Shown here: positions 25,108 through 35,744 of the stretch, piece after piece
Numbering within the stretch: position 1 is the stretch's first letter
How the letters are laid out: every line of letters begins with the position of its first letter
Position numbers and translations under genes: made by a program
Notes under the pieces: model-generated
Database searches by the model: none
Seen by the model: the letters and a program-made list of their open reading frames with translations, nothing else
What the model was told of the DNA's origin: nothing
Origin: Methylococcales bacterium
GTDB taxonomy: Bacteria; Pseudomonadota; Gammaproteobacteria; Methylococcales; Methylomonadaceae
DNA: 37,030 nt
Assembly: GCA_030654015.1 (NCBI GenBank)
Contig: JAURYI010000009.1
Span: forward strand, 1-37,030
Direction: 5' to 3'

Positions 25108-25358
25108 AACACTATACTTCATCCGATTTTTGGCAGTGCTACGAAAAACTACCGATAGACATCAAAGAACTGGCGGATAAAAACTATCAGCTTCTGAAAG
25201 AAAATCCACGTCATCCTTCCTTGCAGCTAAAACGTATCGAAGAGCTTTGGTCTGTGAGGATAGGATTACGTTATCGCGCTATCGGCATTGATGCACCAGA
25301 CGGCATCCAATGGATTTGGATTGGTAGTCATGCTGAATACGATCAAATCATTGGATAA
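25104..25358 (+). CDS. RelE/ParE-superfamily toxin
   Basis: 84 residues from a TTG that overlaps the antitoxin stop, so its translation is coupled. The fold pattern is FWQCYEKLPIDIKELADKNYQLLKENPRHPSLQLKRI, then WSVRIGLRYRAIGI and IQWIWIGSHAEYDQII, as in RelE-like mRNA interferases with the HxxYD ending. Toxins of this type cut mRNA on the ribosome. With the gene before it, this forms a type II toxin-antitoxin module located between two parS sites. Confidence 0.85.
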   Translation: MKHYTSSDFWQCYEKLPIDIKELADKNYQLLKENPRHPSLQLKRIEELWSVRIGLRYRAIGIDAPDGIQWIWIGSHAEYDQIIG

Positions 25359-25397
25359 ATGCGCCCCTATCCTACCTAAGCTATACCGCCAATAGTG

Positions 25398-25403
25398 TAT
25401 AAT
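25398..25403 (+). promoter_or_regulatory. Candidate -10 element for gyrB
   Basis: A perfect TATAAT stands 130 bases before gyrB. No convincing -35 lies 17 bases upstream. If used, the leader RNA would contain parS sites 2 and 3. Confidence 0.3.
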
Positions 25404-25416
25404 TACCCCATCATAA

Positions 25417-27948
<2,532 letters not shown>

Positions 27949-28027
27949 TTGTCGGTAAATTAACAGTTATTTCTATAGATTGGGTTGGGGTAGCTGCAAT
28001 CCACTCTATGCAGAAAAGAGGTTAAAT

Positions 28028-28276
28028 ATGATTGAGTTAAACGAAGTAAGCGATAGCGCATTAGTGTTAGAAATTTATCGCCGCATTAAAGGTGAATCGG
28101 AAATGCACAATCATCTTAACTATTTATATCGTGCGGCATTGCGTCCTGTTTATAGCTTTTTTGATAAGCAAAACATTGATGAAGCCAATATCAGGATGTA
28201 TCAATTGCCAAACTGGGAGCAATTGGAAGCTGAGCGTGATGAGGTACTAGCCTATTTTCCTGATGCAACAGAGTAA
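28028..28276 (+). CDS. Small protein of unknown function
   Basis: 82 residues from the ATG at 28028, preceded by AAAGAGG. An ATG 48 bases upstream lacks such a site. The protein is soluble and helical (ALVLEIYRRIKGESEMHNHLNYLYRAAL), with an acidic C-terminus. I recognise no family. It follows gyrB by 79 bases in the same direction. Confidence 0.55.
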   Translation: MIELNEVSDSALVLEIYRRIKGESEMHNHLNYLYRAALRPVYSFFDKQNIDEANIRMYQLPNWEQLEAERDEVLAYFPDATE

Positions 28277-28311
28277 CAATAAAGTTTTGACTTTTGAACA
28301 TGATTGCCCGT

Positions 28312-28333
28312 CCTTTAAAGGACGTGCAGTCAT
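28312..28333. repeat. Dispersed motif, copy 2
   Basis: CCTTTAAAGGAC, two bases, then GCAGTCAT. The same arrangement occurs at 135-156 near the left end of the window, and both copies are followed by GATTTAA. The core is a perfect palindrome. The rest of the 244-base space (28277-28520) shows no gene. Confidence 0.5.
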
Positions 28334-28520
28334 TCATACTCTTGTAACTGATTTAACCCACTACCTGATTTTTCAGCCTAAATTTAAGTAGACTGGGATT
28401 CGCTACACGCTGGATATTTAGTTAATAGTAATTCTACGGTCACGTTCTCAAGTTAAACTCTTAGGTTAGGCGTGCATTTTCTTACACGCTATTTCTCTCC
28501 AACCTTTAGCCTTCATCATT

Positions 28521-29681
28521 ATGAATAATAAAATTTACGCTTTACTGATTGCCCAGTTTTTATCCGCGTTTGCCGATAATGCGATTTTGTTCACCGTGAT
28601 TGCTATTGTGATGCAATCGGGAACGCAGCCCAGTTGGTACATACCTGCATTACAAAGTGTGTTTCTGATTGCTTATGTTGTATTAGGGCCTTGGGTGGGT
28701 GGTTTTGCCGACCATCATGCCAAATCGCGGGTGCTGATTATTGCCAATTTTATTAAAGCAATAGGTGCGGGGTTACTGTTACTGAATGTTGAACCCTTGA
28801 TTGCTTACTGTATTGTTGGTGTCGGTGCGGCAATTTACAGCCCTGCAAAATACGGTATTTTGCCTGAATTGGCAGGACATGAAGCGTTAGTGAAAGTTAA
28901 CAGCTGGATTGAAGGCTCTACCATTTTGGCGATTTTAACGGGTATGAAAATAGGTGCGATGATTGCCGATCACTCAACCCAAACGGCGTTGGTAATGACG
29001 ATTGTGTTATTCATTGTTTCGGCATTAACCACCTTGGTATTACCTGTAAAAGTGACTAAAAAAACCAGTACCGAGAATGCGTTGGTTGAATTTGGTAAGC
29101 AAATGGCGTTATTTTTTACTACGCCACGCTCACGGTTTGCGGTATTAGGCGGTTCATTATTCTGGGCGACGGCGGCGAGTTTGCGTGTTATTTTAGTTGT
29201 TTGGGCTCCTCTCATTTTACTGTCAAAAAATGCCAGTGAAATTGCCGACTTAACTTTATATCTCACTATCGGCATTATCGTGGGTTCAATCATTGTCCCG
29301 TACCTGATACCGCTTGAATATTTACGTCGTGCCAGAGTGCCTGCGTATCTTATGGCACTGTGCATTGTCGCACTCAGTTTTACCAATCATGTTATGTCGG
29401 CTCAAGCGGTGTTATTTGTTATCGGAGTCGCGGGCGGCTTGTTTATCGTACCGATTAACGCAGCCTTACAGGAACAAGGACAACAAACCATCGGTAGCGG
29501 TAGTGCTGTCGCTTTGCAAAACTTTTTTCAAAATCTGGCAATGTTATTGGCAGTAGGAACTTATACGTTCGCCGCTTCGAAACAAGTAGATCCTGTCATG
29601 GCGATGTTGGTTTTAGGCGTGTCGGTGTTTATTGCAACATTATTAGTGTCGTTGAGTTTGCCTGATAAGAATGCTAAATGA
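28521..29681 (+). CDS. lplT: LplT-like lysophospholipid transporter (MFS)
   Basis: 386 residues with about 11-12 membrane segments. It matches LplT along its length: MNNKIYALLIAQFLSAFADNAILF, the MFS loop GGFADHHAKSRVLI, YSPAKYGILPEL, and VNSWIEGSTILAILTG. LplT flips lysophospholipids across the inner membrane for re-acylation by Aas. No aas gene is in the window. The gene stands alone and is convergent with the unknown gene downstream. Confidence 0.9.
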   Translation: MNNKIYALLIAQFLSAFADNAILFTVIAIVMQSGTQPSWYIPALQSVFLIAYVVLGPWVGGFADHHAKSRVLIIANFIKAIGAGLLLLNVEPLIAYCIVGVGAAIYSPAKYGILPELAGHEALVKVNSWIEGSTILAILTGMKIGAMIADHSTQTALVMTIVLFIVSALTTLVLPVKVTKKTSTENALVEFGKQMALFFTTPRSRFAVLGGSLFWATAASLRVILVVWAPLILLSKNASEIADLTLYLTIGIIVGSIIVPYLIPLEYLRRARVPAYLMALCIVALSFTNHVMSAQAVLFVIGVAGGLFIVPINAALQEQGQQTIGSGSAVALQNFFQNLAMLLAVGTYTFAASKQVDPVMAMLVLGVSVFIATLLVSLSLPDKNAK

Positions 29682-29686
29682 TAAGA

Positions 29687-29733
29687 AGCTGGAGCTTCCA
29701 AATGAAGTTCCCAAGCGTTTCAGCTTGGGAACT
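29687..29733. terminator. Hairpin pair between convergent genes
   Basis: The perfect 11-base stem AGTTCCCAAGC (29706-29716) / GCTTGGGAACT (29723-29733) with a 6-base loop is preceded by a smaller palindrome at GAAGCTGGAGCTTC. It is of the same CTGGAG-type repeat family as 4827-4854. It could end transcription from both sides. Confidence 0.5.
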
Positions 29734-29747
29734 AATAGAGCGGACTT

Positions 29748-30425
29748 TTAAAGAAACTGCGACGGCGAAAAAAATCGTGATTCAGGTTGTTGCTCACAAA
29801 TAACCAGAGCTTTGTGAAAACAATCATCGGCGGCAACAGGCCCTGATACTTCACATAAAGCCATATAAACTAAATGCACCAAGCGCGTTAATGTCTGCTG
29901 GCTTAAGTTTTCAGACCACAGCAAATTATAGTGATTACTTACCCATTGTTCGATATAGCTTGTCAGGTCTTGTGATTTCAGTTTTTTGTCGGTGACCAAT
30001 TCTGACAACATAGAAAATAATTCCTTTTTATCGGTGGTATAGTCGATAACAAGGCGCATGAAGCTGATAAAAACCAAGGTATACGCGGGTGCATCGGGCA
30101 GTATTTTTGTGTCGGATTCAGAAATGTTGTTAACGACTTCAACGTGCAGTATTTGTTCTGCAATCAGCAATGATAAGGGGTCAATGTCTGATAACTCGGT
30201 TTTTTGGGACACCAGTTTATGAAGTGTATTGAACAGTGTTTTCTGCATTTGCAACTCTATATCAAACTGCATACAGATTTTTGCCACATACGCCATTAAA
30301 TTGATAGTGCCGTCCAGTTGAAACTCATGCTCTAATATTTCAATGGATTGAACCAATTGCGCCTGAGATAAACACGGCTCAAAACAAAGCCACGCGGCTT
30401 GTCTTCTGTGTTTTTTCATGTCCAT
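29748..30425 (-). CDS. Unknown soluble protein encoded behind amt
   Basis: 225 residues from the ATG at 30425, chosen because GAGG lies 9 bases before it. An ATG 9 bases upstream has no room for a ribosome site. The protein is helical, Leu-rich, without signal peptide or membrane segments, and contains Cys in WLCFEPCLS, AKICMQF and MALCEV. I recognise no family. It starts within 15 bases of the amt stop, so it is almost certainly co-transcribed with amt. That is the place usually taken by a PII protein (glnK), yet it has no PII features. A role in ammonium uptake or its control is inference from position only. Confidence 0.75.
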   Translation of the reverse strand: MDMKKHRRQAAWLCFEPCLSQAQLVQSIEILEHEFQLDGTINLMAYVAKICMQFDIELQMQKTLFNTLHKLVSQKTELSDIDPLSLLIAEQILHVEVVNNISESDTKILPDAPAYTLVFISFMRLVIDYTTDKKELFSMLSELVTDKKLKSQDLTSYIEQWVSNHYNLLWSENLSQQTLTRLVHLVYMALCEVSGPVAADDCFHKALVICEQQPESRFFSPSQFL

Positions 30426-30439
30426 AATGCCCATCCTCG

Positions 30440-31642
30440 TTATGCTTCGTTAGAATCCAAACGCTTTTGAAATTCGGGATAGCCAACTTCATAATGTTCG
30501 GTGTAATCCAAGCCGCGTTGTTCGTGTAGCGTTGAAGCTCTAATGCCCAAAAATTTATCCAGTAGTTTAAAAATGATAAATGCCAATGGAAAAACCCATA
30601 AAAAACACGCGACCACACCTGCACATTGCACCAGTAATGCCATGAAACTAAAATCGCCGCGTGGAAATAATGCCACCGCCAGCGTTCCCCATATTCCTGT
30701 AATACCATGCACAGATACCGCACCGACCACATCATCGAGTTGTAAACGGTCTAAGAAATCCACACCTATGCAGTAAAAAATACCCCCTGCAAAGCCCACA
30801 ATGATTGCACTTAACGGTGAAAAATGTGCGACTCCTGCGGTGATGCTCACTAAGCCCGCAATACTGCCATTAACCGTTTTTGACAATAAAACCGATTGCT
30901 TTTTAAATGTCATAAAACACAGCGCACCCAATGCGCCTGCACTACCGCCTAAATGGGTATTGAATAAAATCATCCCTAAGTTATCCGTTTCTAAACTGCC
31001 GATACTGCCGCCATTAAAGCCGAACCAACCCATCCATAAAATAAATGCACCCAACACGACCAAGGTTAAGTTATGACCGGGTATTTCGCGGGCTTCACCT
31101 TTTCTTGAATAGCGTCCCAAGCGTGGCCCTAATACCATGATGCCCGCTAAGGCACACCAACCACCAATTGAATGTACAACCGTTGAGCCTGCAAAATCAA
31201 TAAACCCCAATTGTTTTAACCAGCCATTATCATTCCATACCCAATTTCCGAAAACAGGGTAAATAATGCCCGATACCGCAGCACTAAAAAGAAGGTAGCT
31301 GGTAAAATGAATGCGCTCTGCCACCGCACCACTGACTATTGTGGCTGCTGTCGCTGCAAACATCGTTTGATAGGCTAAATGAATCGCTTTACTACTGCTG
31401 AGATTATCAGGAAAAAACAGGCTAGTGCCTACCCAACCGTGCAGACTGTCACCGTACATTAAGCCGTAACCCACGACCCAAAAAATGATTGCCCCCAAGC
31501 ACATATCCATGTAATTTTTCATCATTACATTGACTGCGTTTTTCGCGCGAGCCGCCCCCGCTTCCAGAAAAGCAAAGCCTGCTTGCATAAAAAACACCAG
31601 TATTACGCAAACCGCTGTCCAAATAACCTGTAATTCACTCAT
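30440..31642 (-). CDS. amt: Ammonium transporter
   Basis: 400 residues, about 11 membrane segments. The conserved pore His pair is His157 (STVVHSIGGW) and His312 (VSVHGITGIWG), with the Asp of FIDFAGS (149) and the ammonium-site aromatics in place. The N-terminus MSELQVIWTAVCVILVFFMQAGFAFLEAG lacks the signal peptide of some AmtB proteins. The cytoplasmic tail ends GLDYTEHYEVGYPEFQ. It imports ammonium when nitrogen is scarce. A perfect NtrC-type palindrome and two sigma-54-like promoters lie upstream. The unknown gene downstream appears to share the transcript. Confidence 0.96.
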   Translation of the reverse strand: MSELQVIWTAVCVILVFFMQAGFAFLEAGAARAKNAVNVMMKNYMDMCLGAIIFWVVGYGLMYGDSLHGWVGTSLFFPDNLSSSKAIHLAYQTMFAATAATIVSGAVAERIHFTSYLLFSAAVSGIIYPVFGNWVWNDNGWLKQLGFIDFAGSTVVHSIGGWCALAGIMVLGPRLGRYSRKGEAREIPGHNLTLVVLGAFILWMGWFGFNGGSIGSLETDNLGMILFNTHLGGSAGALGALCFMTFKKQSVLLSKTVNGSIAGLVSITAGVAHFSPLSAIIVGFAGGIFYCIGVDFLDRLQLDDVVGAVSVHGITGIWGTLAVALFPRGDFSFMALLVQCAGVVACFLWVFPLAFIIFKLLDKFLGIRASTLHEQRGLDYTEHYEVGYPEFQKRLDSNEA

Positions 31643-31687
31643 CTACTGACTCCATTGCTGATAAAAATCGTTGTTACGATGTAATAA

Positions 31688-31703
31688 GCAATAATCATAC
31701 CGC
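31688..31703 (-). promoter_or_regulatory. Candidate sigma-54 promoter of amt (proximal)
   Basis: On the minus strand GCGGTATGATTATTGC has GG and GC ten bases apart and the full TTGC of the -12 element. Transcription would start near 31676, leaving about 34 bases of leader to amt. The NtrC-type palindrome is then about 97 bases upstream, a usual enhancer distance. Confidence 0.5.
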
Positions 31704-31764
31704 ATTATAAATATTTGATTTATAAGTAATAATTATAAAATGGAGATCAATATGGAGAAAGAGC

Positions 31765-31781
31765 GCACCATATAATGGTGC
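31765..31781. promoter_or_regulatory. NtrC-type binding site
   Basis: GCACCA-TATAA-TGGTGC is a perfect 6-5-6 palindrome agreeing with the NtrC consensus (GCAC...GTGC with central spacer). It lies 123 bases before amt. Confidence 0.7.
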
Positions 31782-31795
31782 AAAGCGCGTACCAA
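31780..31795 (-). promoter_or_regulatory. Second sigma-54-like promoter upstream of amt (distal)
   Basis: TTGGTACGCGCTTTGC on the minus strand differs from TTGGCACG-N4-TTGC by one base. It overlaps the NtrC palindrome, so both could not be occupied freely at once. Confidence 0.45.
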
Positions 31796-31835
31796 TGCCC
31801 TATTGCAAGGCATTACTGTTTAATACGGATAAACG

Positions 31836-32378
31836 CTAAGCAGTATGATGCCAGCCGCGTAGAAATATTCTGAGCAATAACACCACGGATGCTTCTGGGT
31901 CACGATCGGGTGATAATAAACAGATACCCTGAATGCCTTGCCAAAGTGCGTACACGGTTTGCTTTTGTTCTGGGCTGGTGAGGGTGAAGTAAGCCGCGAA
32001 TTGCTGGAAAAGCACATCCAGTTGGGCTTGATACCAGTCGGGTAATTGCTTGGATTCAGGCGTAAAAATCATACGCCAACGCTGAGAATTGGTGCGGGCG
32101 TACTGTAAATAGGCGTTGAGCCAAATTTCAATATCGCCTGTACTGGTAATAGGTTGTAAGCGGGTGGTGATGTCTTCTAGCGTGCGGGCGTTGAGGTGGA
32201 AGATTAACTCGGCGCGGCTGGCAAATACCATATAAATACTACCGACCGTGTAGCCCATTTCCATGGCAATTTTGCGAATGGTGAGAGCAGCAAAGCCTTC
32301 TTCGTTGATAATGGTTTCAGCGGCATTCAACACCAGTGCTTTGAGTTCTATTAAGCTGTGTTCGTTTCGTCTTGCCAT
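31836..32378 (-). CDS. TetR family transcriptional regulator
   Basis: 180 residues. The N-terminal helix-turn-helix (about 10-58) reads VLNAAETIINEEGFAALTIRKIAMEMGYTVGSIYMVFASRAELI, a clear TetR domain. The C-terminal part resembles the TetR_C subgroup with a WRMIFTPE segment and an Ala/Leu-rich ligand-binding bundle. The ligand and targets are unknown. It stands alone between amt and the tRNA gene, and may repress a neighbouring gene or its own. Confidence 0.9.
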   Translation of the reverse strand: MARRNEHSLIELKALVLNAAETIINEEGFAALTIRKIAMEMGYTVGSIYMVFASRAELIFHLNARTLEDITTRLQPITSTGDIEIWLNAYLQYARTNSQRWRMIFTPESKQLPDWYQAQLDVLFQQFAAYFTLTSPEQKQTVYALWQGIQGICLLSPDRDPEASVVLLLRIFLRGWHHTA

Positions 32379-32463
32379 TGAGTGTTATTTATTGCCGCGT
32401 TAAAATCTGGCTTTGATGAATGTGAGAGTGCGGCTGGAGTAGCCTGAAAATGCTGTGATAGGT

Positions 32464-32540
32464 TGGCGGAGCGGACGGGGCTCGAACCCGCGACCACCGG
32501 CGTGACAGGCCGGTATTCTAACCAACTGAACTACCGCTCC
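32464..32540 (-). tRNA. tRNA-Asp (anticodon GTC)
   Basis: 77 bases including an encoded CCA end. The acceptor stem GGAGCGG pairs with CCGCTCC, the D-arm and T-loop (GGTTCGAGCC) are canonical, and the anticodon GTC occupies 32504-32506 in the loop CTGTCAC. It is a complete cloverleaf. Confidence 0.97.
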
Positions 32541-32652
32541 GTTATGTAGCCGCGTATTTTATAACATCTTCGCTATTCGTCAAGCGTTCAATTGCTGGTC
32601 GATGCTAATAAGATGATATAAAATTGTATTTTTTTATTAGCTAATTAATTTT

Positions 32653-32889
32653 ATGGTCTGCAAAACAAATTCTCCCCTGCCGCTGGATGTGGAAGCGGGA
32701 CAAACGTATGGCTGGTGCAGCTGTAGTTTGAGTCAAACGATGCCGTTATGTGATCGTTCACATCGAGACCGTTCCGATAAAAAATCGGTTAAATTTGTCG
32801 CTGAAGAAACCAAGCGCATTTATTTATGCGGTTGTTGCGAAACAAAAACCCCACCATATTGTGATGCCAGTCATTGCAAACTGAGTTAA
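32653..32889 (+). CDS. Dual CDGSH-type iron-sulfur protein
   Basis: 78 residues with two CDGSH-like motifs: Cys22, Cys24, Cys33 and His37 (WCSCSLSQTMPLCDRSH), and Cys59, Cys61, Cys70 and His74 (LCGCCETKTPPYCDASH). Each should hold a redox-active, pH-sensitive 2Fe-2S cluster with three Cys and one His ligand. The protein is probably a small electron or cluster carrier. It heads a five-gene cluster, with only 4 bases to the CYTH gene. Confidence 0.9.
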   Translation: MVCKTNSPLPLDVEAGQTYGWCSCSLSQTMPLCDRSHRDRSDKKSVKFVAEETKRIYLCGCCETKTPPYCDASHCKLS

Positions 32890-32893
32890 GGCT

Positions 32894-33373
32894 ATGGGAA
32901 TTGAAATAGAACACAAATTTTTACTGGCAAATGATGACTGGCGTGAGTGCGTCACCCATTCGGTACGTTACCGCCAAGGCTATTTAAGCTCGCAAGCCAC
33001 CAGCTCTATTCGCGTCCGTATCAGTGATGAGCACGCATGGTTGAATATCAAATCGGCCACCATCGGTACGCACCGCCATGAATATGAATATGAAATTCCT
33101 CTAGCCGATGCCGATGAGATTTTGACCAATCTGTGTCGCAAACCGTTAATTGAAAAAACGCGGCATTTTGTGCAGGACAACGGGCATACTTGGGAAATTG
33201 ATGAATTTGACGGTGATAATCAAGGGCTGATTGTTGCCGAAATTGAATTATCCGCCATCGGTGAAAACTTCGTAAAACCCGTCTGGTTAGGCGTGGAAGT
33301 CACCGATGATATGCGCTATTACAATAACAATTTATCACAACACCCCTATTCAGAGTGGAATGTAACGTTGTGA
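32894..33373 (+). CDS. CYTH domain phosphatase (triphosphate tunnel enzyme)
   Basis: 159 residues with the ExExK signature EIEHK (residues 4-8) and the pattern of alternating charged strands, such as SIRVRISDEHAWLNIKS, EYEYEIPLADA, TWEIDEFDGDNQGLIVAEIEL. Proteins of this size usually hydrolyse inorganic triphosphate or related compounds with Mg2+. The last four bases overlap the next gene's GTG start. Confidence 0.92.
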   Translation: MGIEIEHKFLLANDDWRECVTHSVRYRQGYLSSQATSSIRVRISDEHAWLNIKSATIGTHRHEYEYEIPLADADEILTNLCRKPLIEKTRHFVQDNGHTWEIDEFDGDNQGLIVAEIELSAIGENFVKPVWLGVEVTDDMRYYNNNLSQHPYSEWNVTL

Positions 33374-34014
33374 ACAAGTGGCTGTGTGTGGCGTTGATGC
33401 TGGTCTCCAATGCCTGTTTTGCGGACAGTCTGCATGACGCGCTGAACAGCATTGAATCGGAATGGGCGACTATTCATTACGGTTTACCGAAAGCCAAACA
33501 ACAAATCGCCTACCCTGCCCTGCTTGATAAAATCAAACCGCTGACTGCACAGTATCCGAATGATGCAGGGGTTATTTATTGGCAAGCCTTGGTGAAAGCC
33601 TCCTATGCGAATTATCAAAATCCAGTGGCGGCGTTACAGGCGGTACACGAAGTACGCGATTTACTGACCAAAGCCATTGCCATTAATCCGCAAGTGATGA
33701 ACGGCGCGGCATACATTGTTTTAGGCACGCTGTATGACAAAGTACCCAGCTGGCCGATTGGTTTCGGTGATGATAATACCGCTAAATCTATGCTGGAAAC
33801 GGCGTTAAAAATTAACCCCAATGGCATCGTCAGTAATTATTTTTACGGTCAGTTTTTGTTGACGCACGATGACGAACCAGCCGCTGAACGCTATTTTAAT
33901 AAAGCCCTCGCCGCACCGATACGCGCGGAACAAATTTATGCCGATTCGCAAATGCGTCATAACGTAGAGCGGGAATTAAAAAAACTGCACCCTTTATCTC
34001 AGGGTAGTCATTAA
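33370..34014 (+). CDS. TatT-like TPR protein, exported
   Basis: 214 residues from GTG 33370, which overlaps the CYTH stop (GTGA). This start gives a clean signal peptide, MNKWLCVALMLVSNACFA-DS. TPR-like helices follow, with the block VPSWPIGFGDDNTAKSMLETALKINPNGIVSNYFYGQFLL, as in TatT-type (TRAP-associated) proteins. It is probably periplasmic. In spirochaetes TatT partners a TRAP solute-binding protein; no TRAP genes are near, so its partner here is unknown. The next gene starts one base after its stop. Confidence 0.82.
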   Translation: MNKWLCVALMLVSNACFADSLHDALNSIESEWATIHYGLPKAKQQIAYPALLDKIKPLTAQYPNDAGVIYWQALVKASYANYQNPVAALQAVHEVRDLLTKAIAINPQVMNGAAYIVLGTLYDKVPSWPIGFGDDNTAKSMLETALKINPNGIVSNYFYGQFLLTHDDEPAAERYFNKALAAPIRAEQIYADSQMRHNVERELKKLHPLSQGSH

Positions 34015-34015
34015 T

Positions 34016-34780
34016 ATGTGGACAGGAAAACTCGCGGTACTTTATGAAGAACAAGGCGATAGGCTGGTGTTTCAACACTTGGCGGAACGCTTGAATGTGC
34101 CGTTACGCGACACCACGCAGAGCGATGTATTCGCCGACCCGTTTTTTTTATGCTGGCGTGATGGTTGTTTGAAATTACTGGATAGAGAACTGCTAAGAAA
34201 AGGCGGCTTAACTGTTGATATAGAACCGCGCAACGGCGAACAACGCTCCTATCCCGCGCCCAAACAAGGCGCGTTAGCCCAAGCCTTAGGGCGCAAAACC
34301 AGAACCGTGGTCGATGCCACCACAGGCTGGGGGCAAGACAGCTTGTTTATGTTTCGCATGGGCTATCAGGTCAGCTGTATCGAACGCTCACCGATTATGG
34401 CTGAATTATTGGCGGACGGTTTTCATCGCCTCAATCAACAAGACTGGATGCAACGCCTGCAATTATCTGCTCCAGAGTTATCCACAGGCAATGCGATTGA
34501 ATTATTAGCCGCCTTGGAAACACCGCCCGATTGTATTTATCTTGATCCGATGTTTCCGCCGAAACGCAAAAAATCGGCATTAGCCAAAAAAGCAATGGTA
34601 GTTCTGCGCGATTTATTGGGTGATGATACCGACAAAGACCAGCTGTTTACTGCCGCGTTACAGGCCGCAGGTAAGCGCGTAGTGGTCAAAAGCCCCGATG
34701 ATGCTGAACCCTTAGGTGGCAAACCTAATGAGAGTTTTTCGGGAAAATTAGTGCGTTATGATATTTATTTGAAGGGTTGA
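34016..34780 (+). CDS. rsmJ: 16S rRNA (guanine1516-N2)-methyltransferase
   Basis: 254 residues. The SAM-binding motif VVDATTGWGQDSLF (about 98-111) and the catalytic motif DPMFPPKRKKSALAKK (about 178-193) identify RsmJ. It also has the family blocks PAPKQGALAQALG and VVVKSPDDAEPL. It methylates G1516 of the small-subunit rRNA. It lies inside a tight cluster, one base from the TPR gene and two from the Rieske gene. A perfect DnaA box (34478-34486) falls in its coding sequence. Confidence 0.95.
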   Translation: MWTGKLAVLYEEQGDRLVFQHLAERLNVPLRDTTQSDVFADPFFLCWRDGCLKLLDRELLRKGGLTVDIEPRNGEQRSYPAPKQGALAQALGRKTRTVVDATTGWGQDSLFMFRMGYQVSCIERSPIMAELLADGFHRLNQQDWMQRLQLSAPELSTGNAIELLAALETPPDCIYLDPMFPPKRKKSALAKKAMVVLRDLLGDDTDKDQLFTAALQAAGKRVVVKSPDDAEPLGGKPNESFSGKLVRYDIYLKG

Positions 34781-34782
34781 AT

Positions 34783-35103
34783 ATGTCCGATTGGCAAGAT
34801 GTAATAGCTGAATCCGCTCTCGCTGAGGGTGAAAATACCGTGGTTGATGTTGATGGTACTGATGTCGCCATTTTTAAAATTGACGGTCAATGTTATGCCA
34901 TTGCCGATGTGTGTTCCCACGATGGCGGTGAAATTGCCAGCGGCATCGTTGACGGTGATGAAATTATCTGCCCCCGCCACGGCGCACGGTTTTGTATTAA
35001 AACAGGTGCAGTCACAGCCCCGCCCGCTTATGAAGACATCGACTGTTTTCCTGTGCGTATTGAACAAGGCAAAATACAGGTGCGCGATAATCGTTGGGAT
35101 TAA
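34783..35103 (+). CDS. Rieske-type 2Fe-2S ferredoxin
   Basis: 106 residues from the ATG at 34783 (AAGGG upstream; an ATG 6 bases earlier overlaps rsmJ). The cluster ligands are Cys44 and His46 (VCSHDGG) and Cys63 and His66 (CPRHGARF). The size and the ending fit the small ferredoxins annotated as non-haem iron oxygenase ferredoxin subunits, often found with SUF genes. No oxygenase is near. It should be a cytoplasmic electron carrier. It closes the five-gene cluster. Confidence 0.92.
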   Translation: MSDWQDVIAESALAEGENTVVDVDGTDVAIFKIDGQCYAIADVCSHDGGEIASGIVDGDEIICPRHGARFCIKTGAVTAPPAYEDIDCFPVRIEQGKIQVRDNRWD

Positions 35104-35117
35104 CGCTTACCATTTTC

Positions 35118-35557
35118 TCAGTCTACTGCATTGGGAATAATCGCCACTAAATCGGTGACACCGACATCCACCCCCGCCTGTGATAATAAGGTGGTCACCT
35201 GCCCTCGATGATGGGTTTGATGATTGAAAACGTGCATCAACAAATTGAACAAATGCTTTGTTGATGCAATACCTTTTGAGTTGCGATAACTCAACATCAG
35301 CTCAAGTTCCGCGACAGTCATAGAGTGCGCCAACTCACAGAATAAGTTATCCACAATTTTCCGATACGCATACAGTTCGTCGATAGTCGGAAACAAGATG
35401 GCATCCAATGATTCAGCGTTCCGATAATCGAGCCAAAAAAAGCCCCGCGATTTTTTGCCAGTTCTTTTGTGGATAACTTTAGTGCCGCATCGTATAACTT
35501 ATTATTCATCCATTGATTGTACTGTGCCATCAGGCATAAATGGTCGGTCAGCTGCAT
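35118..35557 (-). pseudogene. dinB-family gene with internal out-of-frame deletion
   Basis: The N-terminal 50 residues (MQLTDHLCLMAQYNQWMNNKLYDAA ... GTLNH) are read in one frame from 35557 to 35408. The rest (DAILFPTIDELYAYRKIVDN ... FNHQTHHRGQVTTLLSQAG) is read in another frame from about 35408 to 35118. Both parts match DinB/YfiT-fold proteins with metal-binding His in LNH and HQTHHRGQ. The segment that normally follows LNH, with the conserved IWLxR, is absent. So roughly 20-25 codons were lost and the frame broke. Two DnaA boxes lie inside the remnant. Confidence 0.75.
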
Positions 35558-35744
35558 GGATTATTGTTCCAAAGTCATCAAGGTTTTTCCTGCGCAGCGA
35601 ATGACTTTTCAAGTATCTAGCGGTTAGTAATCACTGAAAAAGTCAGCCGATGTTCGGGGGCGTGGGTTTTTATTAGACCACTCATGTTAAAAAACCAAAA
35701 ATATCAGTGATTTTGTTTGGTTATCAGGGGGGATTACTCAGTAT

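Noticed and set aside
28970-29386. Antisense frame (138 codons) within the lplT-like gene
   Set aside because: No family match and no ribosome site; lies fully inside a well-recognised gene.
29748-30425. PII protein behind amt
   Set aside because: No T-loop motif or PII-like length; the helical sequence does not fit.
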